The notes under the pieces were generated by a model. The model did not search any database. It worked only from the letters and a program-made list of their open reading frames with translations, and was not told the origin of the DNA. Below, piece by piece: positions 36,024 to 43,130 of a DNA stretch of 64,000 bases. The stretch's first letter is position 1; every line of letters starts with the position of its first letter. The position numbers and the translations under genes are program-made. The DNA lies in the NCBI RefSeq assembly GCF_900142645.1, contig NZ_FRBP01000002.1:186001-250000 (forward strand), read 5' to 3'. This stretch comes from Eubacterium callanderi (GTDB lineage Bacteria > Bacillota > Clostridia > Eubacteriales > Eubacteriaceae).

Positions 36024-36182
36024 ATGACACGTATATTACGCGCAGCTGCTGCCATCGGGGCGGCTGTTCTGATCTTCAGTCTGCTGAAAAACAAAGGTAC
36101 TGAAAGATCATCCGACGATAAAAGCCTGAGAGATAAGGCAGAAGAAGCTGTTGAGGAGACGGCCTCAGACATTTCCGAATAA
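36024..36182 (+). CDS. Small membrane-anchored protein, 52 aa
   Basis: ATG at 36024 follows GGAGG by 8 bases. The protein has a basic start, one hydrophobic helix (ILRAAAAIGAAVLIFSLL) and a charged, probably helical tail rich in Asp, Glu and Lys ending ETASDISE. This layout resembles small YtxH-type stress proteins, but I do not claim the family. It is co-transcribed with the GlsB-type gene and closed by a terminator 6 bases after the stop. Confidence 0.65.
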   Translation: MTRILRAAAAIGAAVLIFSLLKNKGTERSSDDKSLRDKAEEAVEETASDISE

Positions 36183-36188
36183 TTGACC

Positions 36189-36213
36189 AAGTCCGGCATA
36201 GCCGGACTTTTTT
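36189..36213 (+). terminator. Terminator of the stress gene pair
   Basis: AAGTCCGGC-ATA-GCCGGACTT followed by a T-run. Confidence 0.9.
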
Positions 36214-36216
36214 ATG

Positions 36217-36247
36217 TAAAAAACACCCCGGAGTACAGCCGGGATGT
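36217..36247 (-). terminator. Terminator of the 58-aa gene
   Basis: On the minus strand AACATCCCGG pairs with CCGGGGTGTT (one G-U pair) around CTGTACT, followed by TTTT. Confidence 0.75.
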
Positions 36248-36366
36248 TCGTTTGGGGAAAATGCTAAGCGCTCTTATTCACTAAAAAAGAGGCGATGTTC
36301 TTGGAAACAAGCTCATTCTACACCACCTCTGCGTTAAGATTCAAGCCAAACAGTATAAAAATTTCG

Positions 36367-36543
36367 TTAAAATTCTGCAAAACGCTGTTCCTGTGCTTTC
36401 ACTTGGCTTTTAAACTTTTCGATGACTTCGCCCACTGTCAGGCCAACTACCACCTCACCGGTCTCATTGATAATTCCTTGTATCCGTTCATCACTGTAAA
36501 TTATATCCATATAGTGCCCCTGGTATTCTTTTGCTAGCTTCAT
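36367..36543 (-). CDS. Small soluble hypothetical protein, 58 aa
   Basis: Reads MKLAKEYQGHYMDIIY from the ATG at 36543, with GAGGA 7 bases upstream, to a TAA at 36369-36367. The composition is a normal mixed soluble protein: predicted beta-rich first half (GEVVVGLTVGEVIEKF) then a charged helix. No family recognised. It stands alone between serS and a terminator 120 bases downstream, so it is a single-gene unit or the tail of the serS transcript. Confidence 0.6.
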   Translation of the reverse strand: MKLAKEYQGHYMDIIYSDERIQGIINETGEVVVGLTVGEVIEKFKSQVKAQEQRFAEF

Positions 36544-36605
36544 TTCAGGTTCCTCTTTCGTAGATTGATACCATTGTTTCTACCCAATCTGCCTATAAAA
36601 AAATC

Positions 36606-36643
36606 ATAAAAGGAGATGTATCTTGCAATACACCTCCTTTTTG
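36606..36643. terminator. serS terminator
   Basis: AAAAGGAGATGTAT pairs with ATACACCTCCTTTT with one mismatch or wobble. The minus strand continues into TTTTTTT. Confidence 0.8.
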
Positions 36644-36646
36644 GTT

Positions 36647-37927
36647 CTATTGAATTTTTTCCTTGCCGCCCATATACATGCGCAGAGGTTCCGGAATATT
36701 AATGGTACCGTCCTCGTTAATATTGTTTTCAAGGAAAGCGATAAGCATACGTGGTGGTGCAACTACGGTATTGTTCAGCGTATGGGCAAAGTATTTTCCC
36801 TTTTCCTTGCTGCGGACACGGATGCCCAGACGACGAGCCTGCGCATCGCCCAGATTGGAGCAGCTGCCCACTTCAAAGTATTTCTGCTGACGCGGCGACC
36901 ATGCCTCAACATCGATGCTTTTTACCTTCAGGTCTGCCAGGTCCCCTGAGCAGCATTCCAGCGTTCGCACAGGAATATCCAGCGTCCGGAAAAAATCAAC
37001 CGTGTTGGTATACAGTCTCTCAAACCACATCATGCTGTCCTCCGGCTCACACACCACGATCATTTCTTGTTTTTCAAACTGATGGATACGGTAAACACCG
37101 CGCTCCTCAATCCCATGTGAGCCTACTTCTTTTCTGAAACATGGTGAGTAGCTTGTAAGGGTCTGTGGCAGCTGGTTTTCGTCTAAAATGGTGCCAATGA
37201 ATTTACCGATCATGGAGTGCTCGCTGGTACCGATCAGGTAGAGATCCTCGCCCTCGATTTTATACATCATGTTTTCCATTTCAGAGAAGCTCATAACACC
37301 AGTGACCACATCGCTGCGGATCATAAACGGCGGAATGTAGTAGGTAAAGCCCCGGTCAATCATAAAGTCACGGGCATAGGACAAGATACCTGAGTGCAGT
37401 CTCGCGATGTCGCCACTCAGATAATAAAAGCCATTACCACTGGTCTTACGGGCACTGTCAAGATCCACACCATTGAATTTTTCCATAATATCAATGTGGT
37501 AGGGAACCTCATATTCCGGTACCACGGGTTCGCCAAAGCGTTCAACCTCAACATTTTCACTGTCGTCACGTCCGATGGGAACAGAGGGATCAATGATGTT
37601 TGGGATTACCAGCATTCTTTCACGAATATCTCCTTCAAGCTTTGCCTCCAGAGCTTCTAACTCTTCCAGCTGCTTGTTAATTTCCACAACCTGTGCCTTT
37701 GCCTTTTCAGCTTCATCCTTCTGCCCCTTGGACATAAAGCCGCCGATTTGCTTGCTGATGGTGTTACGCTGTGCTCTGAGAGTATCTCCCTCGGTTTTGG
37801 AGTCACGATACTTTCTGTCCATTTCGACAACTTCATCAACCAGAACCAGCTTTTCATCCTGGAACTTTTTGCGGATGTTTTCCTTCACAAGCTCTGGATT
37901 GGTGCGCAGTAATTTAATATCTAACAT
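36647..37927 (-). CDS. serS: Seryl-tRNA synthetase
   Basis: 426 residues. An N-terminal antiparallel coiled-coil tRNA-binding arm (about 30-100) is followed by a class II catalytic core with motif 2 (YSPCFRKEVGSHGIEERGVY) and motif 3 near residue 390 (NNTVVAPPRMLIAFLENN). It charges tRNA-Ser. GGAGG precedes the ATG. A minus-strand TATAAT lies about 90 bases upstream, leaving a short leader with no T-box structure. Confidence 0.98.
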   Translation of the reverse strand: MLDIKLLRTNPELVKENIRKKFQDEKLVLVDEVVEMDRKYRDSKTEGDTLRAQRNTISKQIGGFMSKGQKDEAEKAKAQVVEINKQLEELEALEAKLEGDIRERMLVIPNIIDPSVPIGRDDSENVEVERFGEPVVPEYEVPYHIDIMEKFNGVDLDSARKTSGNGFYYLSGDIARLHSGILSYARDFMIDRGFTYYIPPFMIRSDVVTGVMSFSEMENMMYKIEGEDLYLIGTSEHSMIGKFIGTILDENQLPQTLTSYSPCFRKEVGSHGIEERGVYRIHQFEKQEMIVVCEPEDSMMWFERLYTNTVDFFRTLDIPVRTLECCSGDLADLKVKSIDVEAWSPRQQKYFEVGSCSNLGDAQARRLGIRVRSKEKGKYFAHTLNNTVVAPPRMLIAFLENNINEDGTINIPEPLRMYMGGKEKIQ

Positions 37928-38095
37928 GTTTCCTCCTTGAATCTATAAGGTGCATCTTTGCTGCCTAACGACAATCAAAAATCCCTCTTGCTCATTATTA
38001 TTTTACAGATACCACCAATTATAACAAATCTAAAACAAAATAGCCATTCTCTCATGGTCGAAATACCATTAATTCAAAAATTTTTTTGTCTCCAC

Positions 38096-38137
38096 CCAAA
38101 AAGCACAAAGCAGCGTATCCTGTGCCGCTTTGTGCTT
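38096..38137 (-). terminator. Terminator of the REC-GGDEF gene
   Basis: AAGCACAAAGC (38101-38111) and GCTTTGTGCTT (38127-38137) form a perfect 11-bp stem; the minus strand continues TTTTT. Confidence 0.85.
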
Positions 38138-38149
38138 CATTCGTTTCTT

Positions 38150-39091
38150 TTATTTCGTTTCGCCTTCAACCTGAGTCAGTACAGATTGGAAAGGCAGGCT
38201 GGTACAGCTTTCATCATAAAACTGGTACCCATCCTTTCCTGAACGTTTCAGGTGGTAAAGAGCCTGGTCTGCTTTACAGAAAAGAATACCATAGCAGTTC
38301 CCATCCTCTGGATACCGCGCCACACCAATACTTCCAGTGATTTGTCCCTCGGCTGTATAGCGCCTGAAGTTCTCACAAATACCAGCAATTTTTTGTTTCA
38401 GCCGCTCCACGGAAGAATAATTTCGAAAAAAAATCATAAACTCATCCCCGCCGATCCGTCCTACCGCATCCCCGGGCAGGGCGCAGCTTTTTAAATTTTC
38501 AGCCATCTGCTTCAGCACTTCATCGCCGTACAGATGTCCGAAGCTGTCATTGATGGTCTTAAAGTTATCAACGTCGATGAAGCACAGGGCCCCGCACTGG
38601 GTCTCGGGATTGTTCAATATCCCTCCGATCCTATCTTCCATGGCCTTTCGGTTAAAGATTCCCGTCAGAGCGTCATTCTCTGCCTCATTTTTCAGCTTTT
38701 TAAATTCCCTTTTATGGATTCCCAGCTCAATAATATTCTCTACTCGTCTCTTTATCACAACAGGATCAAAGGGCCTTGTCAAAATATCCAATGCACCAAG
38801 CGCATAGCCCCTGCGCGCTGCTATTCCAGGCTCCTCTGCAGCGATTAGCACCACGGGCAGTGCTTCTGTCAGCGCCTCATCCTGCATATGCTCAAGAACC
38901 TCCAAGCCGTCCATCACTGGCATCACCACATCCAACAGCACCGCCGCCAGCACATCCTGGTTTTCACGTATACAGCACATGGCCTCATATCCGTTTTCAG
39001 CCTCTAAAATCTCGAAGGTGTCCTGAAACATCATCCCCAAAATCTTCCGGTTTTGTTCCATATCATCAACTATTAATATACTCTGACGCAT
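38150..39091 (-). CDS. Response-regulator diguanylate cyclase (REC-GGDEF)
   Basis: 313 residues. The receiver domain (ILIVDDMEQNRKI, phospho-acceptor Asp in VLLDVVMPVMDG) is joined by a short helix to a GGDEF domain with an intact active site GRIGGDEFMIFF. It makes c-di-GMP when phosphorylated. The inhibitory I-site is degenerate: LPGD replaces RxxD five residues before GRIGGDEF, so product feedback may be lost. The ATG at 39091 after AAAGGGG is used. No cognate kinase gene is adjacent. Upstream lie tandem U-tailed hairpins and an RNA gene. Confidence 0.92.
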   Translation of the reverse strand: MRQSILIVDDMEQNRKILGMMFQDTFEILEAENGYEAMCCIRENQDVLAAVLLDVVMPVMDGLEVLEHMQDEALTEALPVVLIAAEEPGIAARRGYALGALDILTRPFDPVVIKRRVENIIELGIHKREFKKLKNEAENDALTGIFNRKAMEDRIGGILNNPETQCGALCFIDVDNFKTINDSFGHLYGDEVLKQMAENLKSCALPGDAVGRIGGDEFMIFFRNYSSVERLKQKIAGICENFRRYTAEGQITGSIGVARYPEDGNCYGILFCKADQALYHLKRSGKDGYQFYDESCTSLPFQSVLTQVEGETK

Positions 39092-39135
39092 ACTGTCCAC
39101 CCCTTTACCTGCTCTCCGCTCTGAAGAGTCTTTCT

Positions 39136-39273
39136 AAAAATACCACCCGGCCGAGCCAACAGCTGACCAGGTGGCCAAAACACAGGAAACATCATAAAAA
39201 AAGCCGTGCAGGGACACGACACCCATACACAGCTAAAAGTCATTAAAGCGAAAAAATGCTTACACAAATAAGC
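39136..39273 (-). promoter_or_regulatory. Three tandem U-tailed hairpins upstream of REC-GGDEF
   Basis: On the minus strand, in order: GCTTA-N6-TAAGC then ATTTTTT (39273-39250, weak); GTCGTG-N6-CACGGC then TTTTTTT (39220-39196); CCACCTGG-N16-CCGGGTGG then TATTTTT (39174-39136). No gene upstream on this strand needs them, because the HAD gene has its own terminator at 39525-39563. They look like an attenuating leader or the ends of one or more short RNAs. No known riboswitch signature was recognised. Confidence 0.45.
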
Positions 39274-39297
39274 CTACCAAAAAATATAGGTCTTCTC

Positions 39298-39326
39298 TTG
39301 TTTTTGGAAGAAAAATAGCCTATAAT
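39298..39326 (+). promoter_or_regulatory. Promoter of the putative RNA gene
   Basis: TTGTTT (39298-39303), a 17-bp spacer and TATAAT (39321-39326). The predicted start, 7-8 bases later, falls on the first base of the closing stem of the RNA. Confidence 0.65.
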
Positions 39327-39332
39327 AATCAG

Positions 39333-39440
39333 TATGCGGTACGGCCCCCACGGGACGTTGTGTATGGTGGTAGTGTCACCCTGCGCAAGCCGGACAGTGC
39401 TCCCAACACTTTCCGGATGCCGCATTTGTTTATTTAGTTT
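39333..39440 (+). ncRNA. Putative orphan structured small RNA
   Basis: No open frame with a ribosome site is present, but the sequence folds by eye into a closed multi-branch structure. The closing stem ATGCGGTA (39334-39341)/TGCCGCAT (39418-39425) has one G-U pair. Inside are GGTG-N7-CACC (39366-39380) and an extended hairpin CCGGA..AGTG / CACT..TCCGG (39390-39416). A U-rich tract follows (39425-39440). It has its own sigma-A-like promoter and no downstream gene on this strand, so a trans-acting or protein-binding RNA is more likely than a riboswitch. It lacks the SRP GGAAG-type loop and the 6S architecture. Confidence 0.5.
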
Positions 39441-39524
39441 TCCTTATGCATTATTATACGTCTTTATTCCTTTTTAAGCAATCATTTTATATTATTTTTC
39501 TTCCAATTTCTCCTGTTTACTGCA

Positions 39525-39563
39525 ATAAAAAAGGGCAGTACGTCTTTTTTCAAAACGTCTGCC
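39525..39563 (-). terminator. Terminator of the HAD gene
   Basis: On the minus strand GGCAGACGT pairs with ACGTACTGCC (one bulged base), then CTTTTTT. Confidence 0.75.
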
Positions 39564-39574
39564 ACAGGCTGTCT

Positions 39575-40360
39575 TTACTTGAAATATGCCCTTATTGCTT
39601 CCACCACACCGTTTTCATCATTGGATTTTGCCGTATAATTGCAGATTTCCTTAAGCTGTGGATGAGAATTTTCCATAGCATAGCTGTATTTTCCGGTTTT
39701 CATCATCTCATAATCATTAAGGTAATCACCAAAAAGCATGGTCTCCTCATAACTGATCCCGTATTTTTCCTGAATTTTGCTGATGGCTGTTCCTTTATTA
39801 CAGCCCGGGTTTGAAAGATCCACCCAATGTTCACCCGAAACAGCGATCTCCATCTGTTCTCCAAAGGCCTCCAAAAGCGGAACATGGCTGTTTATTTCAG
39901 CATTCACATAGTCGTAGACGGCAATTTTACAGATATCATCTTCAGCTGCCAGAATATCGTCCATTATCTCATATCGGCGGTAATACATCTTAATGTTTTC
40001 CAAAAGCTCCGGCTCATCGCTTTCAGCGTAAGCTCCCTTCAGTCCACAGATGACAGGGCTGGCTCCGGTTATCTTTCGGATCTCTTTTACAATTTCTTGA
40101 ACAGTCTCCCTGTCAATCACATTGGCAAAGCTGTTCACATCATTCTCAAAAACCACCGAACCATTTTCAGCGATGAAAATCATCTTATCCTTTACCGGCT
40201 CAAAAATATGTTCCAGATTATAATATTGTCTGCCGCTGGCTGCTGCGAAGCGGACACCCTGTTCTGCGAGCGACTCAATCAATGGGAAAAGCTCTGGTGA
40301 AAGCTCTTTATTACTGTCTAAAAGCGTACCGTCCATATCTGCCGAAATTAATTTAACCAT
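39575..40360 (-). CDS. Cof-type HAD-IIB phosphatase
   Basis: 261 residues. HAD motif I is LISADMDGTLLDSN, motif II lies near FAAASGRQYY, motif III Lys is in NPGCNKGTAI and motif IV is LFGDYLNDYEMM. A Cof-type C2b cap occupies the centre. Family enzymes hydrolyse small phosphates (sugar phosphates, FMN, PLP); the substrate cannot be assigned. The ATG at 40360 is chosen because DMDG must lie near the N-terminus and a GAAAGG is upstream. Confidence 0.9.
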   Translation of the reverse strand: MVKLISADMDGTLLDSNKELSPELFPLIESLAEQGVRFAAASGRQYYNLEHIFEPVKDKMIFIAENGSVVFENDVNSFANVIDRETVQEIVKEIRKITGASPVICGLKGAYAESDEPELLENIKMYYRRYEIMDDILAAEDDICKIAVYDYVNAEINSHVPLLEAFGEQMEIAVSGEHWVDLSNPGCNKGTAISKIQEKYGISYEETMLFGDYLNDYEMMKTGKYSYAMENSHPQLKEICNYTAKSNDENGVVEAIRAYFK

Positions 40361-40449
40361 TTTTAGCAAACCTTTCAATTCAGTATTTCTTTTTTGCATT
40401 TTTTATCTTATAATACCTAATAATAACACTAAAAGAACGGTATGACCAG

Positions 40450-40471
40450 ATGGTAAGCCATTGTTTACCAT
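40450..40471. promoter_or_regulatory. Inverted repeat upstream of dCache-GGDEF gene
   Basis: ATGGTAA (40450-40456) and TTACCAT (40465-40471) are separated by 8 bases, 52 bases before the start codon. It could be an operator or a leader hairpin. TATAAT at 40409-40414 is a possible -10. Confidence 0.35.
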
Positions 40472-40523
40472 TTCAATTTTTGCTGGTAGCCTTTGTGGTT
40501 AAGGGATGAGGGGGGATTGGATT

Positions 40524-41960
40524 ATGCTTAGGAAAAGGACGTCTTCCAATATAATATTGATTGCCATTGTGGTTGTACTCGTTTTATTGTCTGTTGTCAG
40601 CTTTGTTCTGTATCAAAACAATACTCGAAATATCCTGGCAGAAAAATCAAAAGCTGACATGAAAAAATCCACTGACCAGAGCATCATACTGACCAACAGC
40701 CTGATCGACAACTACTTCAGTGAGCTTGACACCATTGCTATTTTCTGTAGCGTCAACACCGGCATTAATGACCATGAAATATTTGAACTTCTCCAGCAGA
40801 AAAATCTGGGAAACACTTATTCTCAAATCGGAGTTGCCGGCCTTGACGGCTTCATTTATACCGGCAGCGGCTCGAAACAAAATGTATCGGGCCAGGATTA
40901 TTTTCAGCGTGCCATTAAAGGCGAACGCGTAGTCTCAAATGTTATCACTGACGCCAATACAGGGCGGGATATCATTGTCCTCGCCATTCCCATTGAGCGT
41001 AACGGTGTCATCACTGGCGCTGCCTGTTCCCAATACGATGTCCAGTCCTTCACCGACCTGCTCAGCAGTTCACAGTTCAAGGGCGCTGGCGCAACCATGA
41101 TCATGCAGAAAAACGGAAAAATGGTCTCGAGCTATGTCGGTATGGAGGCTTTCGATACGTTTTACGACGCTCTTGAACAACAGATGGAATTCAGAGGAGA
41201 AAATACTCTCGAAAGCTTCAAATCCCGTGTAAAAAACGAAGAATCCGGCCTGTTCACCTATTTTCGCAATAATAATGAGCGCTACGTCTATTTTGAGCCC
41301 GTCGGCATTAACGACTGGACTATGATCTCACTGGTGATGGCTGAGACCATTGACAAGCAGACTACCGCCATCAACGCCGGAGCTTTTGTTCTGATGATTT
41401 TCAACATTCTGCTTTACGGCGTTATCCTGGCCATCGTCATCGCCATTATCAAACGCTTCGGAAAACAGATGGAAGCCAACCAGCGCGATCCACTCACACG
41501 TCTTTACAATAAAGACATTGCACATACCATCATTGAACGCCATTTGAAAAAAGAGGGGCAAAAGCAGCGTCATGCCTGTTTTTTCCTTGACATTGATGAT
41601 TTTAAGCACATCAATGACACTTACGGGCATCAGACCGGCGACGACGTTCTTTTTTCTGTGGCCCAGATACTTCTTCACTGCTTCCGGGAAACAGACATTA
41701 TCGCCCGCTTTGGCGGCGATGAATTTGTTGTCTGGATCAAGGACCTGCCGAGTGCAGATATTGTAAGACAAAAGGCTGAAATGCTCTGCAACATTACTGC
41801 TGCCGGTCCTAATATCCCCATTTCACTAAGCATTGGCATCGCCTGGTATCCCAGTGACGGCACTTCCTACACAGAAGTTATGCAACACGCTGATGAAGCC
41901 CTTTACCGAACCAAACATTCCGGAAAAGGCAACTATCAGTTTTACAGTGATCTACAATAA
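40524..41960 (+). CDS. Membrane diguanylate cyclase with dCache sensor
   Basis: 478 residues: N-terminal membrane helix (about 10-32), an extracytoplasmic double-Cache sensor (VAGLDGFIYTGSGSKQNVSG, GQDYFQRAI, FEPVGINDWTMISL), a second membrane helix (about 285-310) and a GGDEF domain with the intact site ARFGGDEFVVW. An RETD I-site five residues upstream allows product inhibition. It senses an external small molecule, often an amino or carboxylic acid, and makes c-di-GMP. The start at 40524 is supported by GAGGGGGGA; the earlier in-frame GTG is rejected. Monocistronic. Confidence 0.93.
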   Translation: MLRKRTSSNIILIAIVVVLVLLSVVSFVLYQNNTRNILAEKSKADMKKSTDQSIILTNSLIDNYFSELDTIAIFCSVNTGINDHEIFELLQQKNLGNTYSQIGVAGLDGFIYTGSGSKQNVSGQDYFQRAIKGERVVSNVITDANTGRDIIVLAIPIERNGVITGAACSQYDVQSFTDLLSSSQFKGAGATMIMQKNGKMVSSYVGMEAFDTFYDALEQQMEFRGENTLESFKSRVKNEESGLFTYFRNNNERYVYFEPVGINDWTMISLVMAETIDKQTTAINAGAFVLMIFNILLYGVILAIVIAIIKRFGKQMEANQRDPLTRLYNKDIAHTIIERHLKKEGQKQRHACFFLDIDDFKHINDTYGHQTGDDVLFSVAQILLHCFRETDIIARFGGDEFVVWIKDLPSADIVRQKAEMLCNITAAGPNIPISLSIGIAWYPSDGTSYTEVMQHADEALYRTKHSGKGNYQFYSDLQ

Positions 41961-41988
41961 AAAAAGACGGACACGTCCGTCTTTTTTT
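41959..41988. terminator. Bidirectional terminator
   Basis: A-run, GACGGAC-AC-GTCCGTC, T-run. It lies between convergent genes and overlaps both stop regions. Confidence 0.9.
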
Positions 41989-42277
41989 AATCCTCATATG
42001 TCTCGATCAATCGCTCGATATTTGCAATGGTCTCTTTCTCAAACAAAGGGCAGAAGAGCTCTACCTCTGTCCTCAGCCGTACCTCGTCATAAAAGCGGTT
42101 CAGCTTGTCCTCCATCACATATTCATCCATTATTTCAGGGTTGATGTCTTTAAAAAAGCCTTCGCCCATTTCCGTGATAAGATCTGCTTCATCTGGCGAC
42201 ATGGGTGCCAGTGTGATGAACTCCAGAGGGTACTCTTCCAGTCCAAGATAGATTGTAATGCGTTTTATTTCTTCCAT
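41987..42277 (-). CDS. Hypothetical acidic protein, 96 aa
   Basis: Starts MEEIKRITIYLGLEEYPLE with GAGAGG 7 bases upstream. Strongly acidic, mostly helical in appearance (EADLITEMGEGFFKDI, ETIANIERLIETYED), with no membrane segment, signal peptide or metal motif. I do not recognise a family. It lies 15 bases after the broken MarR-type gene and was presumably co-transcribed with it. Confidence 0.65.
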   Translation of the reverse strand: MEEIKRITIYLGLEEYPLEFITLAPMSPDEADLITEMGEGFFKDINPEIMDEYVMEDKLNRFYDEVRLRTEVELFCPLFEKETIANIERLIETYED

Positions 42278-42292
42278 TCTATTACCTCTCGT

Positions 42293-42727
42293 CTATGCTT
42301 GCTCATCGTTAAAAAAATTCAGAGCATTTTTGGCAGTTCACTCCACCAGTGTACATAAAAGCGCACTCTCTTCATCTGTAAAGTTTTCTGTCAAAATCTT
42401 CAATCAGTTTTTTGTATTGTTTTTATTTTCTGATAACAGGCCTTTGCCTTATCTGTGGGATACAGACAGATGGTTCGTTTTTCTCAGCTGTTTGTCTCCT
42501 TGGTTACAAATCTTTTTTTGCCCGCTGAGCGATACCTCTGGTAATATAAATCAAAGACTGCAGCATATCCTGAGTGATTCCAGGCTCCCCGCAGATTTTT
42601 ATCACAAAAAATGCTGGCCTAAGTTGAGGATTCTCTCAGACGATTCCTTATCCAGAGCCATTCCTGTAAAACGATTTGTTACCGACAGCCACTTCACCAG
42701 ATTTCCTGAAGACTCAAGTTTATCCAT
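42293..42727 (-). pseudogene. MarR-family regulator, disrupted by frameshifts
   Basis: The ATG at 42727 has GAGG 5 bases upstream. The frame reads MDKLESSGNLVKWLSVTN to a TGA at 42604-42602, after 41 codons. MarR-like coding continues in other frames: GEPGITQDMLQSLIYI, then FVTKETNS, a stop, EKRTICLYPTDKAKACY (the normal wing and LT-x-x-G region), and later ENFTDEESALLCTLVE. At least two frame changes and two in-frame stops are needed to join a roughly 145-residue protein ending at the TAG at 42295-42293. Sequencing error could explain one lesion but hardly all. Confidence 0.75.
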
Positions 42728-42860
42728 AATATCCTCTTTAGTTCCAGACATCCGCAAATAATTCGTTGAGTCTGCGTTTATTATAGCTTACTGTTCCCAG
42801 CTTGTCAAAATCAACCTTAGCTTAAATTCCTTTTTGCCCCTTGACAAAATATGTTAGAGC

Positions 42861-42886
42861 GTTTAAACTATAATTATAAGTTAAAC
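42861..42886. promoter_or_regulatory. Near-perfect 26-bp palindrome over a -10 element
   Basis: Of the 26 positions, 22 are symmetric: GTTTAA at the left end, GTTAAAC at the right and an ATAATTAT centre. It includes TATAAT (42869-42874) and sits between the MarR pseudogene and the FeoB-associated gene. A TTGACA at 42841-42846 is 22 bp from this -10, too long for a normal promoter. An AT-rich palindrome of this type suits a MarR or Fur-like dimer. Confidence 0.55.
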
Positions 42887-42928
42887 TAAACTTACTTTTG
42901 CGAATCCAATTGATAAGGAAGTGACAAT

Positions 42929-43111
42929 ATGAATTTGGCAACCTTTATTATTGCCGCCATTGTTTTTATTCCAATGGTGCTGATTATCTATAACCAGGTA
43001 AAAAAAGCTCGAAACGGCCAGACAGGTTGTGGTTGCGGCTGTAGCGGATGTTCTCATTCCAGCCAGTGCCATCCGGCTCAGGAAACGGAAATAAAAAAAG
43101 ACAGGAAATGA
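42929..43111 (+). CDS. FeoB-associated Cys-rich membrane protein
   Basis: 60 residues: an N-terminal membrane helix (about 4-22), a basic turn, then the Cys/Ser-rich cluster GCGCGCSGCSHSSQCHP and a charged tail. This matches the small FeoB-associated Cys-rich proteins (FeoC-like position) that accompany ferrous-iron transporters. No feoA or feoB is in this window. AGGAAG precedes the ATG. The neighbouring palindrome and MarR remnant suggest metal- or redox-responsive control. Confidence 0.82.
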   Translation: MNLATFIIAAIVFIPMVLIIYNQVKKARNGQTGCGCGCSGCSHSSQCHPAQETEIKKDRK

Positions 43112-43128
43112 TTTTCCTGTCTTTTTTT
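43093..43128. terminator. Bidirectional terminator
   Basis: Perfect 16-bp arms (43093-43108 and 43113-43128) around TGAT. The core GACAGGAAA/TTTCCTGTC is flanked by A and T runs, and overlaps the stop codon of the FeoB-associated gene. Confidence 0.92.
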
Positions 43129-43130
43129 TA

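Noticed and set aside
37928-38030. T-box riboswitch in front of serS
   Set aside because: The TATAAT is only about 90 bases upstream and no T-box sequence or stem I specifier region is present.
39333-39440. SRP RNA or 6S RNA
   Set aside because: It lacks the conserved SRP apical GGAAG loop and the long single hairpin with central bulge of 6S; the size and branching differ.
42258-42761. Plus-strand frame of 167 codons
   Set aside because: It is opposite the MarR pseudogene, has no ribosome site and shows no domain; the minus strand retains recognisable MarR segments and a good start.
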